From assembly GCF_001570585.1 (NCBI RefSeq), contig NZ_BBXF01000009.1, forward strand, positions 186,001 to 250,000: a stretch of DNA of 64,000 bases, in the 5' to 3' direction. A program made the position numbers and the translations under genes. The notes below the pieces were generated by a model, which had not been told where the DNA came from, ran no database searches, and saw only the letters and a list, made by a program, of their open reading frames with translations. Positions 15,944 through 24,904 of this stretch are shown one piece after another (positions within the stretch are counted from its first letter, which is position 1; each line of letters starts with the position of its first letter). This DNA comes from Herbidospora daliensis. GTDB lineage: Bacteria; Actinomycetota; Actinomycetes; Streptosporangiales; Streptosporangiaceae.

Positions 15944-18900
15944 TCCGCACCTTCCGTTCCAGCCCGACCAGGTCGTCGGGGGTGGCGTCGGGGACCGCGT
16001 CGTCGAACCGGGCCAGCCTCCTGGTGAGCAGCGCCCCGGCCACGACCAGCAGGATGAATCCGGCGAAGACGGCGTACATCAGGGAGACGTCGCCGAGGAG
16101 CCCGGTGCCCACGGGAGCGATGATCCCGACGCCGATCGGGATGGTCGACCAGGCGACCATCTGGTTGAGCGCGAACACCCGGCCGTGGAACCGCTGCGGC
16201 ACCTTGACCTGGATGATCGTGTTGTAGACGCCGTTGACCAGGGCCAGGCCGAAGCTGACGCCGAACGCGCCGACGCCGACGACGACCAGGTCGTCGCGGA
16301 GCGCCACGACGCCGCACGACCCGGCGATGACCAACGTGAGCAGCAGCATGCCGCGCATGCGGCGCCTGGACGGGCCGCCCCACAGGCCCATCGTGAGCCC
16401 GCCGACGACCGCGCCCGACCCCGCCACCAGGGCGATGACACCGGCGTCCTGGACGGTGCCGAACTCCAGCACCAGCGGCGAGTACATCATGAAGACCGGC
16501 GACAACCCGAGCGACAGGAACGCGAAGAAGACGACCATCGCCCGGAAGTACGGGTTGCCGAACGAGATCTTGAACCCTTCGGCGATCTCCCGGCCGACCG
16601 TCTCGCGGCGGCGCATGGCCAGCGCGGCCGGGAAGGCCACCAGGGCCAGCACGGCGATGGTGAAGACGTGCCCGACGACGTCCAGGATGAGGATGCCCTT
16701 CAGCCCCCAGACCGCCATCAGCCCCACGGCCGCGAGCGGCGCGACGAACTGCGCCATGCCGAGCGCGGTCTGGGCGATGCCGTTGGCGTGGCCGAGGTAG
16801 CGCTTGGGCACCAGCTGCGGCACCGCCGCCGTGAACGCCAGCCGTTGCGTGGTCAGCGCGACCGACAGCAGCGGCAGCAGCAGGTAGAGGGTCCAGACGT
16901 GCAGGTTCCCGGTCCACACGAGCACGCCCGTCGCGGCCTGGACGGCCAGCGCCGCCGCGTTCCCGCCGATCATCACGGCCCGTTTGGACGACCGGTCGAC
17001 CAGCGCCCCGGCCAGCGGCGCGGCCAGCACGCCCGGGATGACGGCCAGGACCTGGAGCAGGGCCAGCTGGGTCATCGACTGGTGCTGGAGATAGACCCAG
17101 AGGGGCAGCGCGAACTCGGTCAGCGTCGACCCGGCCAGGCAGACCATCTGGCCGAACGCGACCAGCAGGAACCGCCTGACCGAGGGCGCGAGCCCGGCCG
17201 GAGCCGGGGCGGCGCGGGGGACGACGGGAGCGGGGGCCGGAGCCGTGATGATTTCGGCCAGTTCGTCGGGGCGGTACTTCAGGAAGTAGTGGCCCGCCTC
17301 GTCGAGCACGACCAGCCGGGTGCGCTCGGCGATGAAGCCCCACTCCGCGAAGCGCTCCTCGTAGTAGTCGGTCGCGGGGTCGTACTCGCCGACGACGGAC
17401 ACGATCGGGGCCTTGAGCTTGGGCGCGCCGCTGTCCATCAGGGCGGTGAAGTAGTCCTCGGCCGCGCGGGCGTCGTGGCGCATGTTCCCGATGACGAACG
17501 CCTTCTGGGCGTCGTCCAGGTCGGAGAGGTCCGCGCCGAGCGCGGTGAGCCAGTTGAGCTGGCCCTTGTCGCTGCGGAACCGCTCCAGCCGCGAAAGCCC
17601 GGCCCAGCGCCCGAGCACGCCCCTGGTGGGGCGGGCGAACGGGAAGATGCCGCCGAGGTAGACGGTGTCGACCGCGCGTCCGGCCGCTTCGAGGCGGCGG
17701 GCGATCTCGACGGTGAGCGCGCCGCCGACGCCGCAGTGGCCGTAGAGGGTGATCGGGGCCTCGACGCGCAGGATCTCCTCGACGCAGCGGCGGGCCACCT
17801 CCTCCAGCGGTTGCGACTCCTCGGGCAGCCCGAGGTCGTGGCCGGGCACCGCGACCGACCAGAGCTCCCACTCCGTCGGCAGGGCGTCGGCGAGCGGCTG
17901 GTAGACCACCGCGCTGCCGCCGCCGTAGGGGACGCAGACCAGGGCCTTCTCGCCCGGCCCGGTGAGCCGGTAGAGCAGCGGCCGGGGGCCGGACGCCGAC
18001 CGGGCGACGGCGGCCAGAGCGCGGACCGTGGGGTGCTGGAACAGGTCCATCAGGGCGACGGGCGAGGAGCCCTCGGGCAGGGTCCGGCGCAGCCTGGCCA
18101 CGACGCGGGTCGCGAGCAGGGAGTGGCCGCCCAGGTCGAAGAAGTCGTCCAGCACGCCCACCCGCTGGAGCCCCAGCACCTCGCACCAGGCGGCGGCGAC
18201 GGCCTCCTCCCAGGCGTCGGCCGGAGGTTCGAACGGCACGTCCTCGGCGCGGACGTCACCGGGGGCGGGCAGCGCCGCCCGGTCGACCTTGCCGTGCCCC
18301 TTCAGCGGGAGCTCGTCGAGGAACACCCAGCGGGTCGGCACCATGTACTCCGGCAGCCGCTCGGCCAGCGTCCGGCGCAGGTCGCCGATCGCGGGCCGGG
18401 GGTCGGCGACGACGTAGCCGACCAGTTCGCCATCTCGGGCGTCGGTGACGGCGTGGGAGACGCCGGGCACCAGGCGCAGCGCCTCGTCGATCTCGCCGAG
18501 CTCGACCCGGTAGCCGCGGATCTTGACCTGGAGGTCGCGGCGGCCCAGGAACTCCAGGTCGCCGGTCGGCAACCAGCGGGCCAGGTCGCCCGAGCGGTAG
18601 AGGCGGCCGTGGACCGGGTGGTCGACGAACTTCTCGGCGGTCAGCTCGGGGCGGCCCAGGTATTCGCGGGCCAGCCGGCCGCCGATGCACAGTTCGCCCG
18701 CCACGCCGGCCGGGACGGGCGCGAGGTGCTGATCCAGGACGTACAGCACCGAATGACCCAGCGGTTTCCCGATCGGGGTGATCGGGCCGGTCGGCGCGGT
18801 GGACGGGGAGACGCGGTAGGTCGAGACGCCGACGATGGCCTCGGTCGGGCCGTAGTGGTTGACGACCGGCACCCGCCGGGCGAGGTCGCGGGCGAACTCC

Positions 18901-20936
18901 CAGCTCGACCCCTCGCCGCCGAAGATGAGCAGCTTGCGCGGCAGTAGGTCGGCGACGTCGTCGACGTCGGCGGCGAGCGCGCCCAGGTGCGACGGGGTGA
19001 GCTTGACGTAGTCGATGCCGCGCATGCGCTCGGCGAGTTCGGGGCCGGAGACGCGGGCGGGCAGCAGGTGCAGGGTGCCGCCGGTGCTCAGGCACAGATA
19101 GAGGATCGTGATGCCGAAGTCGAAGGCGAGCGACTGGAGGAGGGCGTATTCGGCGTCGTCCGCCACGGCGAAGCGCTGCTTCGCGTCGGCCAGGTAGCGC
19201 AGGATCTCGCGGTTGCCGACCGCGACGCCCTTCGGCTTCCCGGTCGAACCCGAGGTGTAGATGACGTAGGCGAGGTCGTCGCCGCCGCCCAGGGGCTCCA
19301 GGTCGTCGGCCTCGGCGTCGTCGATCTCGGTGAGCAGCAGCGCCGCCCCGGAGTCCTCGACCATGAAGGCGCGGCGTTCATCGGGATACTCGGGGTCGAT
19401 CGGCACGTAGGCCCCGCCCGCCTTCAGCACCGCGAGCAGCGCGACGGCCAGGTCGATCGACTGCTCCATGCAGACCGCCACCCGCACCCCCGGGCCGACG
19501 CCGCGCTCCCGCAACCGCCGCGCGGTGCCCGCGACCCTCCGGTGCAGTCTCCGGTACGTGATCGCGTCGTCCCCGTGCCGGATCGCGACCCGGTCGGGGG
19601 AGCGGGTGGAGATCACCTCGCCGAGGGTCTCCTGGGTGGGCGCGACCGGGTCGTCGGGCCCCTGCGACCAACCGGCGAGCAGCTCCCGCTCGGCGGGTGA
19701 GACGAGGCCGAGGCGGGACACCGGCTGACCGGGGTCGGCGACGATCGAGCGCAGCAGCGTCTCGAAGTTGGCCGCGAACCGTTCGACCGTCTCGGGGTGG
19801 AACAGGTCGGCCGAGTAGACGAAGAAGGCGTCGAGCCCCTCGGCGGCCGGGGTGACCTCCAGCGACAGGTCGAACTTGGCCTGGCGGAAGTCGGGGTCGA
19901 CCGGTTCGGCGACGAGTCCGTCGAGGTGGAGGCGGGTGCCGGCCTCGCTGCGGAGGCTGAACTGGGTCTGGAAGACGGGCGTGCGGCTCAGGTCGCGGGC
20001 CACGCCGAGGTCCTGCACCACCCGGTCGAACGGCGTCTCCGCGTGGGTGAACGCGTCGATCGCGGTGCGGCGGGTGCGCTTCAGCAGCTCGCGGAAGGTC
20101 GGATCTTCAGTGAGGTCGGCGCGGAGCACGACGGTGTTGAGGAAGAACCCGATGAGCCGTTCGAGGTCCTCGTCGGGCCGGGCCGCGACGGGGGTGCCCA
20201 CCGCGAAGTCGGCGGCCCCCGTGTAGCGGTGCAGCTGGGTCTGGAAGGCGGCCATGAGCAGCATGAACAGGGTGACGCGCTCCTTGCGGGCGAGCACGTT
20301 CACCTGGTCGGCGAGCTCACGGGGCAGCCTGCGGGCGACGACCGCGCCCCGGGAGGTGCGGATCCTCGGCCGGGGCAGGTCGGCGGGCAGGTCGAGCACC
20401 GGCACGCGGTCGAGCCGGTCGCGCCAGTAAGAGGTGTCGATCGGCTGCTCACGCTGCCTGCGGGCGTGGTCGCCGTACTGCATCGGCAGGTCGGGCAGGT
20501 CGCCGCCGGAGTAGAGGGTGGCGATCTCGTCGTACAGCAGGCCGAGCGACCAGCCGTCGCCGGCGATGTGGTGCAGGACGATGACGAGCGTCTGGTCGTC
20601 GGTCAGACAGGCCCTGACGACGGGGCCGTTCGCCAAGTCGAACGGCCGGTTGGTGAGGTCGGCCAGCGGCACGCCCGAAACGATTTCGAGGGGGAGCGTG
20701 CGGTCCTCGACCAGCGCGACCGGATTGCCGTCGACGGCGGGGTAACGCGTCCGCAATACCTCGTGCCGCCGCATGACCGTGTCAAGTGCCCGCTGTAAGG
20801 CGGCCACGTCGAGATCGCCGACGAGCCGTTCGGTCACACAGATGTTGTACGACGCGTCGTCGGGGTTGAGCTCGTGCAGGAACCAGAGCCGTTCCTGTCC
20901 GAGCGAGAGCGGATTGGCCGGTGTGACGGCGAGCAT
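15903..20936 (-). CDS. Single-module NRPS (C-A-PCP-TE) fused to an MFS transporter
   Basis: 1677 residues. The condensation domain spans 1-430 with HHIAGDG at 122-128. The adenylation domain spans about 440-890: TSGSTGKPKG at 561-570, pocket residues D606 F607 T610 K645 I671 G673 H694 V702 G703, and the core Lys883. Read as DFTKIGHVGK, this is closest to aspartate codes. The carrier domain is at 905-985 with Ser939 in DLGGHSL. The thioesterase is at 990-1232: nucleophile elbow GHCGVG with Cys1068 replacing Ser, then Asp1186 and His1216. After a Pro/Ala linker, residues 1255-1660 are an MFS domain with about 12 membrane segments. The frame is continuous with no frameshift. First gene of the minus arm. 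Confidence 0.93.
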   Translation of the reverse strand: MLAVTPANPLSLGQERLWFLHELNPDDASYNICVTERLVGDLDVAALQRALDTVMRRHEVLRTRYPAVDGNPVALVEDRTLPLEIVSGVPLADLTNRPFDLANGPVVRACLTDDQTLVIVLHHIAGDGWSLGLLYDEIATLYSGGDLPDLPMQYGDHARRQREQPIDTSYWRDRLDRVPVLDLPADLPRPRIRTSRGAVVARRLPRELADQVNVLARKERVTLFMLLMAAFQTQLHRYTGAADFAVGTPVAARPDEDLERLIGFFLNTVVLRADLTEDPTFRELLKRTRRTAIDAFTHAETPFDRVVQDLGVARDLSRTPVFQTQFSLRSEAGTRLHLDGLVAEPVDPDFRQAKFDLSLEVTPAAEGLDAFFVYSADLFHPETVERFAANFETLLRSIVADPGQPVSRLGLVSPAERELLAGWSQGPDDPVAPTQETLGEVISTRSPDRVAIRHGDDAITYRRLHRRVAGTARRLRERGVGPGVRVAVCMEQSIDLAVALLAVLKAGGAYVPIDPEYPDERRAFMVEDSGAALLLTEIDDAEADDLEPLGGGDDLAYVIYTSGSTGKPKGVAVGNREILRYLADAKQRFAVADDAEYALLQSLAFDFGITILYLCLSTGGTLHLLPARVSGPELAERMRGIDYVKLTPSHLGALAADVDDVADLLPRKLLIFGGEGSSWEFARDLARRVPVVNHYGPTEAIVGVSTYRVSPSTAPTGPITPIGKPLGHSVLYVLDQHLAPVPAGVAGELCIGGRLAREYLGRPELTAEKFVDHPVHGRLYRSGDLARWLPTGDLEFLGRRDLQVKIRGYRVELGEIDEALRLVPGVSHAVTDARDGELVGYVVADPRPAIGDLRRTLAERLPEYMVPTRWVFLDELPLKGHGKVDRAALPAPGDVRAEDVPFEPPADAWEEAVAAAWCEVLGLQRVGVLDDFFDLGGHSLLATRVVARLRRTLPEGSSPVALMDLFQHPTVRALAAVARSASGPRPLLYRLTGPGEKALVCVPYGGGSAVVYQPLADALPTEWELWSVAVPGHDLGLPEESQPLEEVARRCVEEILRVEAPITLYGHCGVGGALTVEIARRLEAAGRAVDTVYLGGIFPFARPTRGVLGRWAGLSRLERFRSDKGQLNWLTALGADLSDLDDAQKAFVIGNMRHDARAAEDYFTALMDSGAPKLKAPIVSVVGEYDPATDYYEERFAEWGFIAERTRLVVLDEAGHYFLKYRPDELAEIITAPAPAPVVPRAAPAPAGLAPSVRRFLLVAFGQMVCLAGSTLTEFALPLWVYLQHQSMTQLALLQVLAVIPGVLAAPLAGALVDRSSKRAVMIGGNAAALAVQAATGVLVWTGNLHVWTLYLLLPLLSVALTTQRLAFTAAVPQLVPKRYLGHANGIAQTALGMAQFVAPLAAVGLMAVWGLKGILILDVVGHVFTIAVLALVAFPAALAMRRRETVGREIAEGFKISFGNPYFRAMVVFFAFLSLGLSPVFMMYSPLVLEFGTVQDAGVIALVAGSGAVVGGLTMGLWGGPSRRRMRGMLLLTLVIAGSCGVVALRDDLVVVGVGAFGVSFGLALVNGVYNTIIQVKVPQRFHGRVFALNQMVAWSTIPIGVGIIAPVGTGLLGDVSLMYAVFAGFILLVVAGALLTRRLARFDDAVPDATPDDLVGLERKVRNEGKTGRTGVGVV

Positions 20937-20996
20937 CTTCCCTCAAGTGATCGGACGAATGCAGCACGAAGAGGCCAAACGCCTCAGCCGGGGAAG

Positions 20997-21023
20997 CTAA
21001 CTGGAAAGGTTCTTTGCAATTAG
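20997..21023. promoter_or_regulatory. 27-bp palindrome, copy 1 (putative operator)
   Basis: Arms CTAACTGGAAAG and CTTTGCAATTAG around GTT; 9 of the 12 arm positions are symmetric. It lies 61 bases upstream of the NRPS-MFS start on the minus strand. A second copy is at 21150. The spacing, symmetry and divergent promoter position point to a repressor or activator site for the cluster. The cognate regulator is not identified. Confidence 0.6.
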
Positions 21024-21149
21024 CGGACGGCGTCAGTCTGGCACGCCCCGCCGCCTCTCACAAGCTCTAAACGTGCCTAACCCATTGGGGCGGTGGAGCC
21101 CGATACCCCTTGTGACGAGCGTCCGGACCGTGCCACACTGGCGACTGAT

Positions 21150-21176
21150 CTAACTGGAAAGAATCTTTTCAGTAAT
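21150..21176. promoter_or_regulatory. 27-bp palindrome, copy 2 (putative operator)
   Basis: It begins CTAACTGGAAAG exactly as copy 1, then AAT and CTTTTCAGTAAT; the inner inverted repeat TGGAAAG/CTTTTCA is nearly perfect. It lies 42 bases before the AMP-ligase ATG on the plus strand and 153 bases (start to start) from copy 1. Confidence 0.6.
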
Positions 21177-21218
21177 GGCATGCTCGGGCAGTATTCATCC
21201 GATCTTTGAGGAAGTCCA

Positions 21219-22595
21219 ATGACGCTCTCGGATCTGCTGGCGGGCCGCGCCGCCGCCGAGCCTGACGGCGTCGCCATGATCGTCCACGGCGTGGGGGAAC
21301 TGACCTACGCCGGCTGGGACAGCCGCGCCGACGGTCTGGCGAACCTGCTGATCACCGAAGGTGTGCGCCCCGGGGAACCGGTGGGACTGGTCTACCCCCA
21401 CGCCGGGTGGCTCGACTACGCGGTGGCGTTCATGGGGGTGCTGCGGGCGGGGGCCGTCGCGGTGCCGATCTCCGACCGGACGCCGGAGGGAGAGATCGGA
21501 CATCTTGCGGAACGTGTCGGAATGACACGGATTCTGCGCAATGAAAGTTTCATGACAGGACCCTTGACAGAGGTCCGACGGGTGTCCCCGACAGACCCGG
21601 CGCAGATCCTGTTCACCTCCGGCACGACCGGCGCGGCCAAGGGCGTCACCGCCACCCACGCCAACCTCGCCCACGGCCTGCCCCGCGACCCGCGCCGCCG
21701 GGCCTTCCGGCACTCCCGGCACCTCGCGCACGCGTTCCCGATCGGCACCAACGCCGGTCAGATGATGCTGGTGAACGCCATCGCGGCGCACCCGACCGTC
21801 GTCACGGTGCCCGTCTTCACCCCCGGCCGGTTCGCCTCGCTCATCGCGAAGTACCAGGCCGGGACGGTGTTCCTGGTGCCCGCCATGGCCATCGAGATGT
21901 TGTCGGGCACGCCCGAGCCGCTCGACAGCGTGCTGCTGCTCGGGTCGGCCGCCGCGCCGCTGCCCTCGGCCGTGGCGGTCCGGCTGGCCGGGCTGTTCCC
22001 GGCCGCGATGATCACGAACTACTACACCTCGACCGAGGCCGCCCCCGCCCAGACGATCATGGTCTTCGACCCCGAGCGTCCCGGGTCCGTGGGCCGGGCG
22101 GCGGCGGGCGGATCCGTCCGGATCACCTCGGGCGACGGAACCCCGGCCGGGCCCGGCGAGGTCGGCGAGGTGTGGATGCGCTCGGCCGCCGCGCCGCGCG
22201 CCTACCTCGGCGAGACCGAGTCGGACACCTTCCGCGACGGATGGGTGCGGATGGGCGACCTCGGCTACGTCGACGAGGAGGGCTACCTGTTCCTGGTCGA
22301 CCGGACCGGCGACGTCGTCAAGTCGGGCGCCCACAAGGTCTCCACGCTGAAGGTCGAGGAGGCGCTGCACGCGCACCCGCTGGTCGTCGAGGCCGCCGCC
22401 TACGGGGTGCCCCACCCGGTGCTCGGGACGGTGGTGGCGGCGGCTCTGGTCGTACAGGAAGAGATCCCGCTCGCCGACCTGCGGGCGTTCCTGCTCGACC
22501 GGCTCGCCCCGCACGAGCTGCCGGCGAAGGTCACCACGATGGACACGCTGCCGCGCAACCGGGGCGGCAAGGTCGACAAGAAGGCGCTGCCATGA
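21219..22595 (+). CDS. AMP-dependent carboxylate ligase (ANL superfamily)
   Basis: A 458-residue free-standing adenylating enzyme. It has the P-loop LFTSGTTGAAKGV near residue 130, YYTSTE, the hinge GDLGYVDEEGYLFLVDR and the C-terminal catalytic Lys in GGKVDKKALP. Amino-acid A domains have a conserved Asp at the start of the pocket; here the equivalent stretch is FPIGTNAG with no Asp, so a plain carboxylic acid substrate is more likely than an alpha-amino acid. GAGGAAG precedes the ATG. First gene of the plus arm; its TGA overlaps the ATG of the C-PCP gene. Proposed role: load an acyl group onto a cluster carrier protein. Confidence 0.85.
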   Translation: MTLSDLLAGRAAAEPDGVAMIVHGVGELTYAGWDSRADGLANLLITEGVRPGEPVGLVYPHAGWLDYAVAFMGVLRAGAVAVPISDRTPEGEIGHLAERVGMTRILRNESFMTGPLTEVRRVSPTDPAQILFTSGTTGAAKGVTATHANLAHGLPRDPRRRAFRHSRHLAHAFPIGTNAGQMMLVNAIAAHPTVVTVPVFTPGRFASLIAKYQAGTVFLVPAMAIEMLSGTPEPLDSVLLLGSAAAPLPSAVAVRLAGLFPAAMITNYYTSTEAAPAQTIMVFDPERPGSVGRAAAGGSVRITSGDGTPAGPGEVGEVWMRSAAAPRAYLGETESDTFRDGWVRMGDLGYVDEEGYLFLVDRTGDVVKSGAHKVSTLKVEEALHAHPLVVEAAAYGVPHPVLGTVVAAALVVQEEIPLADLRAFLLDRLAPHELPAKVTTMDTLPRNRGGKVDKKALP

Positions 22596-24007
22596 CCGAG
22601 GCGTCGTTCGCGCAGACCGGGATGTGGATCACCGAGCGCATGGGACGGGCCCGCACGGCCTACCACATGCCGCTGGTCGTCGACTTCGAAGGGCCGCTCG
22701 ACGCGTGCGCGCTGCACGCGGCCTGCGAGGCGGTCGTCCGGCGGCACGCGGTGTTGTCGAGCGCGGTCGCCGAGGTCGACGGCCTGCCCGTGATGGTGCC
22801 CGGGGCGCGCCCGCCGATCCTGCTCACCACCACCGACGACCTGCCCGCGCTCGTGCGGGAGGAGACCCTGCGGCCGTTCGACGTCGAGAACGGGCCGCTC
22901 GCCCGGTTCACGCTGGCCCGGCTGAACCCCGGGCGGCACGCCCTGGTCTTCGTGGCGCACCACCTCGTGTTCGACGGCGAGTCGAAGGACATCCTGGTCA
23001 GAGACCTGGCCGACTTCTACAACGGGGTGTCGCGGCCCCGGCTCGACGTGTCTTATGCCAGCTTCGCCGACGGGGAGCGGGAGCGGGTCCGCGACGACCT
23101 CGACGAGGCGAAGGCGTACTGGTCGGCCCGGCCGCCCGGGGAGGCGACGGCGCTGCCCGGCCTGACCTCGGCCGGACGGGGGGCCGCCGAGGGCGCGGTG
23201 TACACCTTTCGCGGCCGGATGCCCGACGTGCCGGGCGTCTCCCGCTTCGAGCTCTTCCTGGCCTCCGTGCACACCCTGCTGCACCGCTACGGCGACCCCG
23301 CGCCGACCGTCGCCGTCGACCTGTCGACCCGCGTCCCCGAGGTGCGCGACAACCTCGGCCTGTTCGTCAACGAACTGCCCGTCACCGTCACGCCCGAGGG
23401 GACCGTCGCCGACGTCGCCAAGGCCCTGCACCACGACCTGCGCACGATGTACCGCTTCCGGCACGTCCCCTACGCCCGCGCCGTCAGGGGGGTACGCCCG
23501 CGCACCGCCCTCGCGCAGGTCTCGGTCAGCTACCGCAAACGCCGCCCCGACCCCGTCTTCACCGGCGTGACGACCACCGTCGACTGGGCGGTCTTCAACC
23601 ATTCCGTCCGCAGCACCCTGCACCTCCAGGCCGTCGACCACCCCGACGGCCTCTACGTGATCATGCAATACGGCGCCGGCTCCGCCACGGAGCCGGACGT
23701 CGCCCGGATAGCGGAGGACCTTCTCACCATCATGAACAACCCCGAAAGCCCCGTGGACGCCACCCCGCAGGCGACCGGCCTCGACGACGCCGTCCGCGAG
23801 ATCTGGCAGGACGTCCTGGGCATCGACGAGATCGGCGACGACGAGGACCTGTTCGACCTCGGCGGGCACTCCCTCACCATCACCCAGATCATCGCCCGCA
23901 TGCGCAAGCGGCTCGGCGTCGAGGTCCCCCTGGACGTCTTCTTCGACACCCCGACCATCGCGGGCGTCGTCCAGGCGATCCGCGAGGCGGAACCGGCCGT
24001 CAGGTGA
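22592..24007 (+). CDS. NRPS condensation-carrier didomain protein (C-PCP)
   Basis: 471 residues. Residues 1-385 are a condensation domain with intact HHLVFDG at 123-129. Residues about 395-465 are a carrier domain, Ser427 in DLGGHSLTIT. There is no adenylation domain, so its carrier must be loaded in trans. The ATG overlaps the ligase stop and its own TGA overlaps the GTG of the E1alpha gene, so three proteins are made by coupled translation. It may take the acyl group from the ligase or from the dehydrogenase complex. Confidence 0.88.
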   Translation: MTEASFAQTGMWITERMGRARTAYHMPLVVDFEGPLDACALHAACEAVVRRHAVLSSAVAEVDGLPVMVPGARPPILLTTTDDLPALVREETLRPFDVENGPLARFTLARLNPGRHALVFVAHHLVFDGESKDILVRDLADFYNGVSRPRLDVSYASFADGERERVRDDLDEAKAYWSARPPGEATALPGLTSAGRGAAEGAVYTFRGRMPDVPGVSRFELFLASVHTLLHRYGDPAPTVAVDLSTRVPEVRDNLGLFVNELPVTVTPEGTVADVAKALHHDLRTMYRFRHVPYARAVRGVRPRTALAQVSVSYRKRRPDPVFTGVTTTVDWAVFNHSVRSTLHLQAVDHPDGLYVIMQYGAGSATEPDVARIAEDLLTIMNNPESPVDATPQATGLDDAVREIWQDVLGIDEIGDDEDLFDLGGHSLTITQIIARMRKRLGVEVPLDVFFDTPTIAGVVQAIREAEPAVR

Positions 24008-24894
24008 CCACCGACCTCGACCGGCTGCTGCTCATCCGCCACTTCGAGCGCGCCCTGCTCGACCTGTTCGCCAAGGGCGAGCTCAACGGCACCACCCACA
24101 CCTGCCTGGGCCAGGAGATCGTGCCGGTGGCGCTGGCGCCGCTGCTCGGCCCCCGCGACCACGTGTTCAGCAACCATCGGGGGCACGGCCACTACCTGGC
24201 CCGCTTCGACGACCCGGCCGGCCTGCTGGCCGAGATCATGGGCCGCGAGGGCGCGGTCTGCGACGGGGTCGGCGGCAGCCAGCACATCCTGCGCGAGGGC
24301 TACCTGTCGACGGGCGTCCAGGGGGAGAGCCTGCCGGTCGCGGCCGGCGCCGCCCTGCACCTGCGCGGCTCGGGGGCGCTGGCCTGCGCGTACATCGGCG
24401 ACGGCACGTGGGGCGAGGGGGCGGTCTACGAGGCCCTGAACCTGGCGGCCCTGTGGTCGCTGCCGCTGCTGGTCGTGGTCGAGCACAACGGCATCGCCCA
24501 GACCACCCCGACGTCGCTGGCGATGGCGGGCGACATCGGGGCCCGCTGCGCGGCCTTCGGCGTCCGGCACGCGGCGCTGCCCGCCGACGACGTCCTGGAG
24601 ATCCGCGACCGGCTCGCGCCGTTGATCGCCTCGGTCCGCGACGGCGCACCGCTGGTCGTGGAGTTCGCGGTCAACCGCCTGGGCCCGCACAGCAAGGGCG
24701 ACGACACCCGGTCGGGCGTCGCGGACCTGCGCGACTGGTACCGCGAGATGGTCGGCGTGCCCGGCTTCGCCGACGCGGACGCCCGCGCCCGGGACCGGGT
24801 CGAGTCGGTGGTGCGCGACGTGAAGGCCCGCCCGCCGTCGACGTGGGGCCAGGACAGCGCTGACCCGCGCCTGTTGCACGGAGCCAAGCCATGA
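24004..24894 (+). CDS. 2-oxoacid dehydrogenase E1 alpha subunit (ThDP-dependent)
   Basis: A 296-residue E1alpha, somewhat short for the family. The ThDP/Mg motif is present: AYIGDGTWGEGAVYEALNLAALW followed by VVVEHNGIAQ. GHYLARF and GVQGESLPVAAGAAL also match the family. It decarboxylates a 2-oxo acid and passes the acyl group to a lipoyl E2. The GTG at 24004 overlaps the upstream stop (GTGA). It lies 10 bases before the E1beta gene. The fit to the NRPS operon indicates a cluster-specific acyl supply and not central metabolism. The substrate is unknown. Confidence 0.88.
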   Translation: MTTDLDRLLLIRHFERALLDLFAKGELNGTTHTCLGQEIVPVALAPLLGPRDHVFSNHRGHGHYLARFDDPAGLLAEIMGREGAVCDGVGGSQHILREGYLSTGVQGESLPVAAGAALHLRGSGALACAYIGDGTWGEGAVYEALNLAALWSLPLLVVVEHNGIAQTTPTSLAMAGDIGARCAAFGVRHAALPADDVLEIRDRLAPLIASVRDGAPLVVEFAVNRLGPHSKGDDTRSGVADLRDWYREMVGVPGFADADARARDRVESVVRDVKARPPSTWGQDSADPRLLHGAKP

Positions 24895-24904
24895 GGCGGG
24901 ACGT

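Noticed and set aside
15891-18947. 1018-codon open frame on the plus strand opposite the NRPS
   Set aside because: The codon composition is that of a mirrored third-position-GC shadow; the opposite frame has full NRPS and MFS motifs.
21150-21176. Zur or iron (DmdR/IdeR) box
   Set aside because: The site resembles TGAAAAT-type Zur boxes in its inner arms, but the half-sites are 2 bp too far apart. It lacks the TTAGGTTAGGCT pattern of iron boxes.
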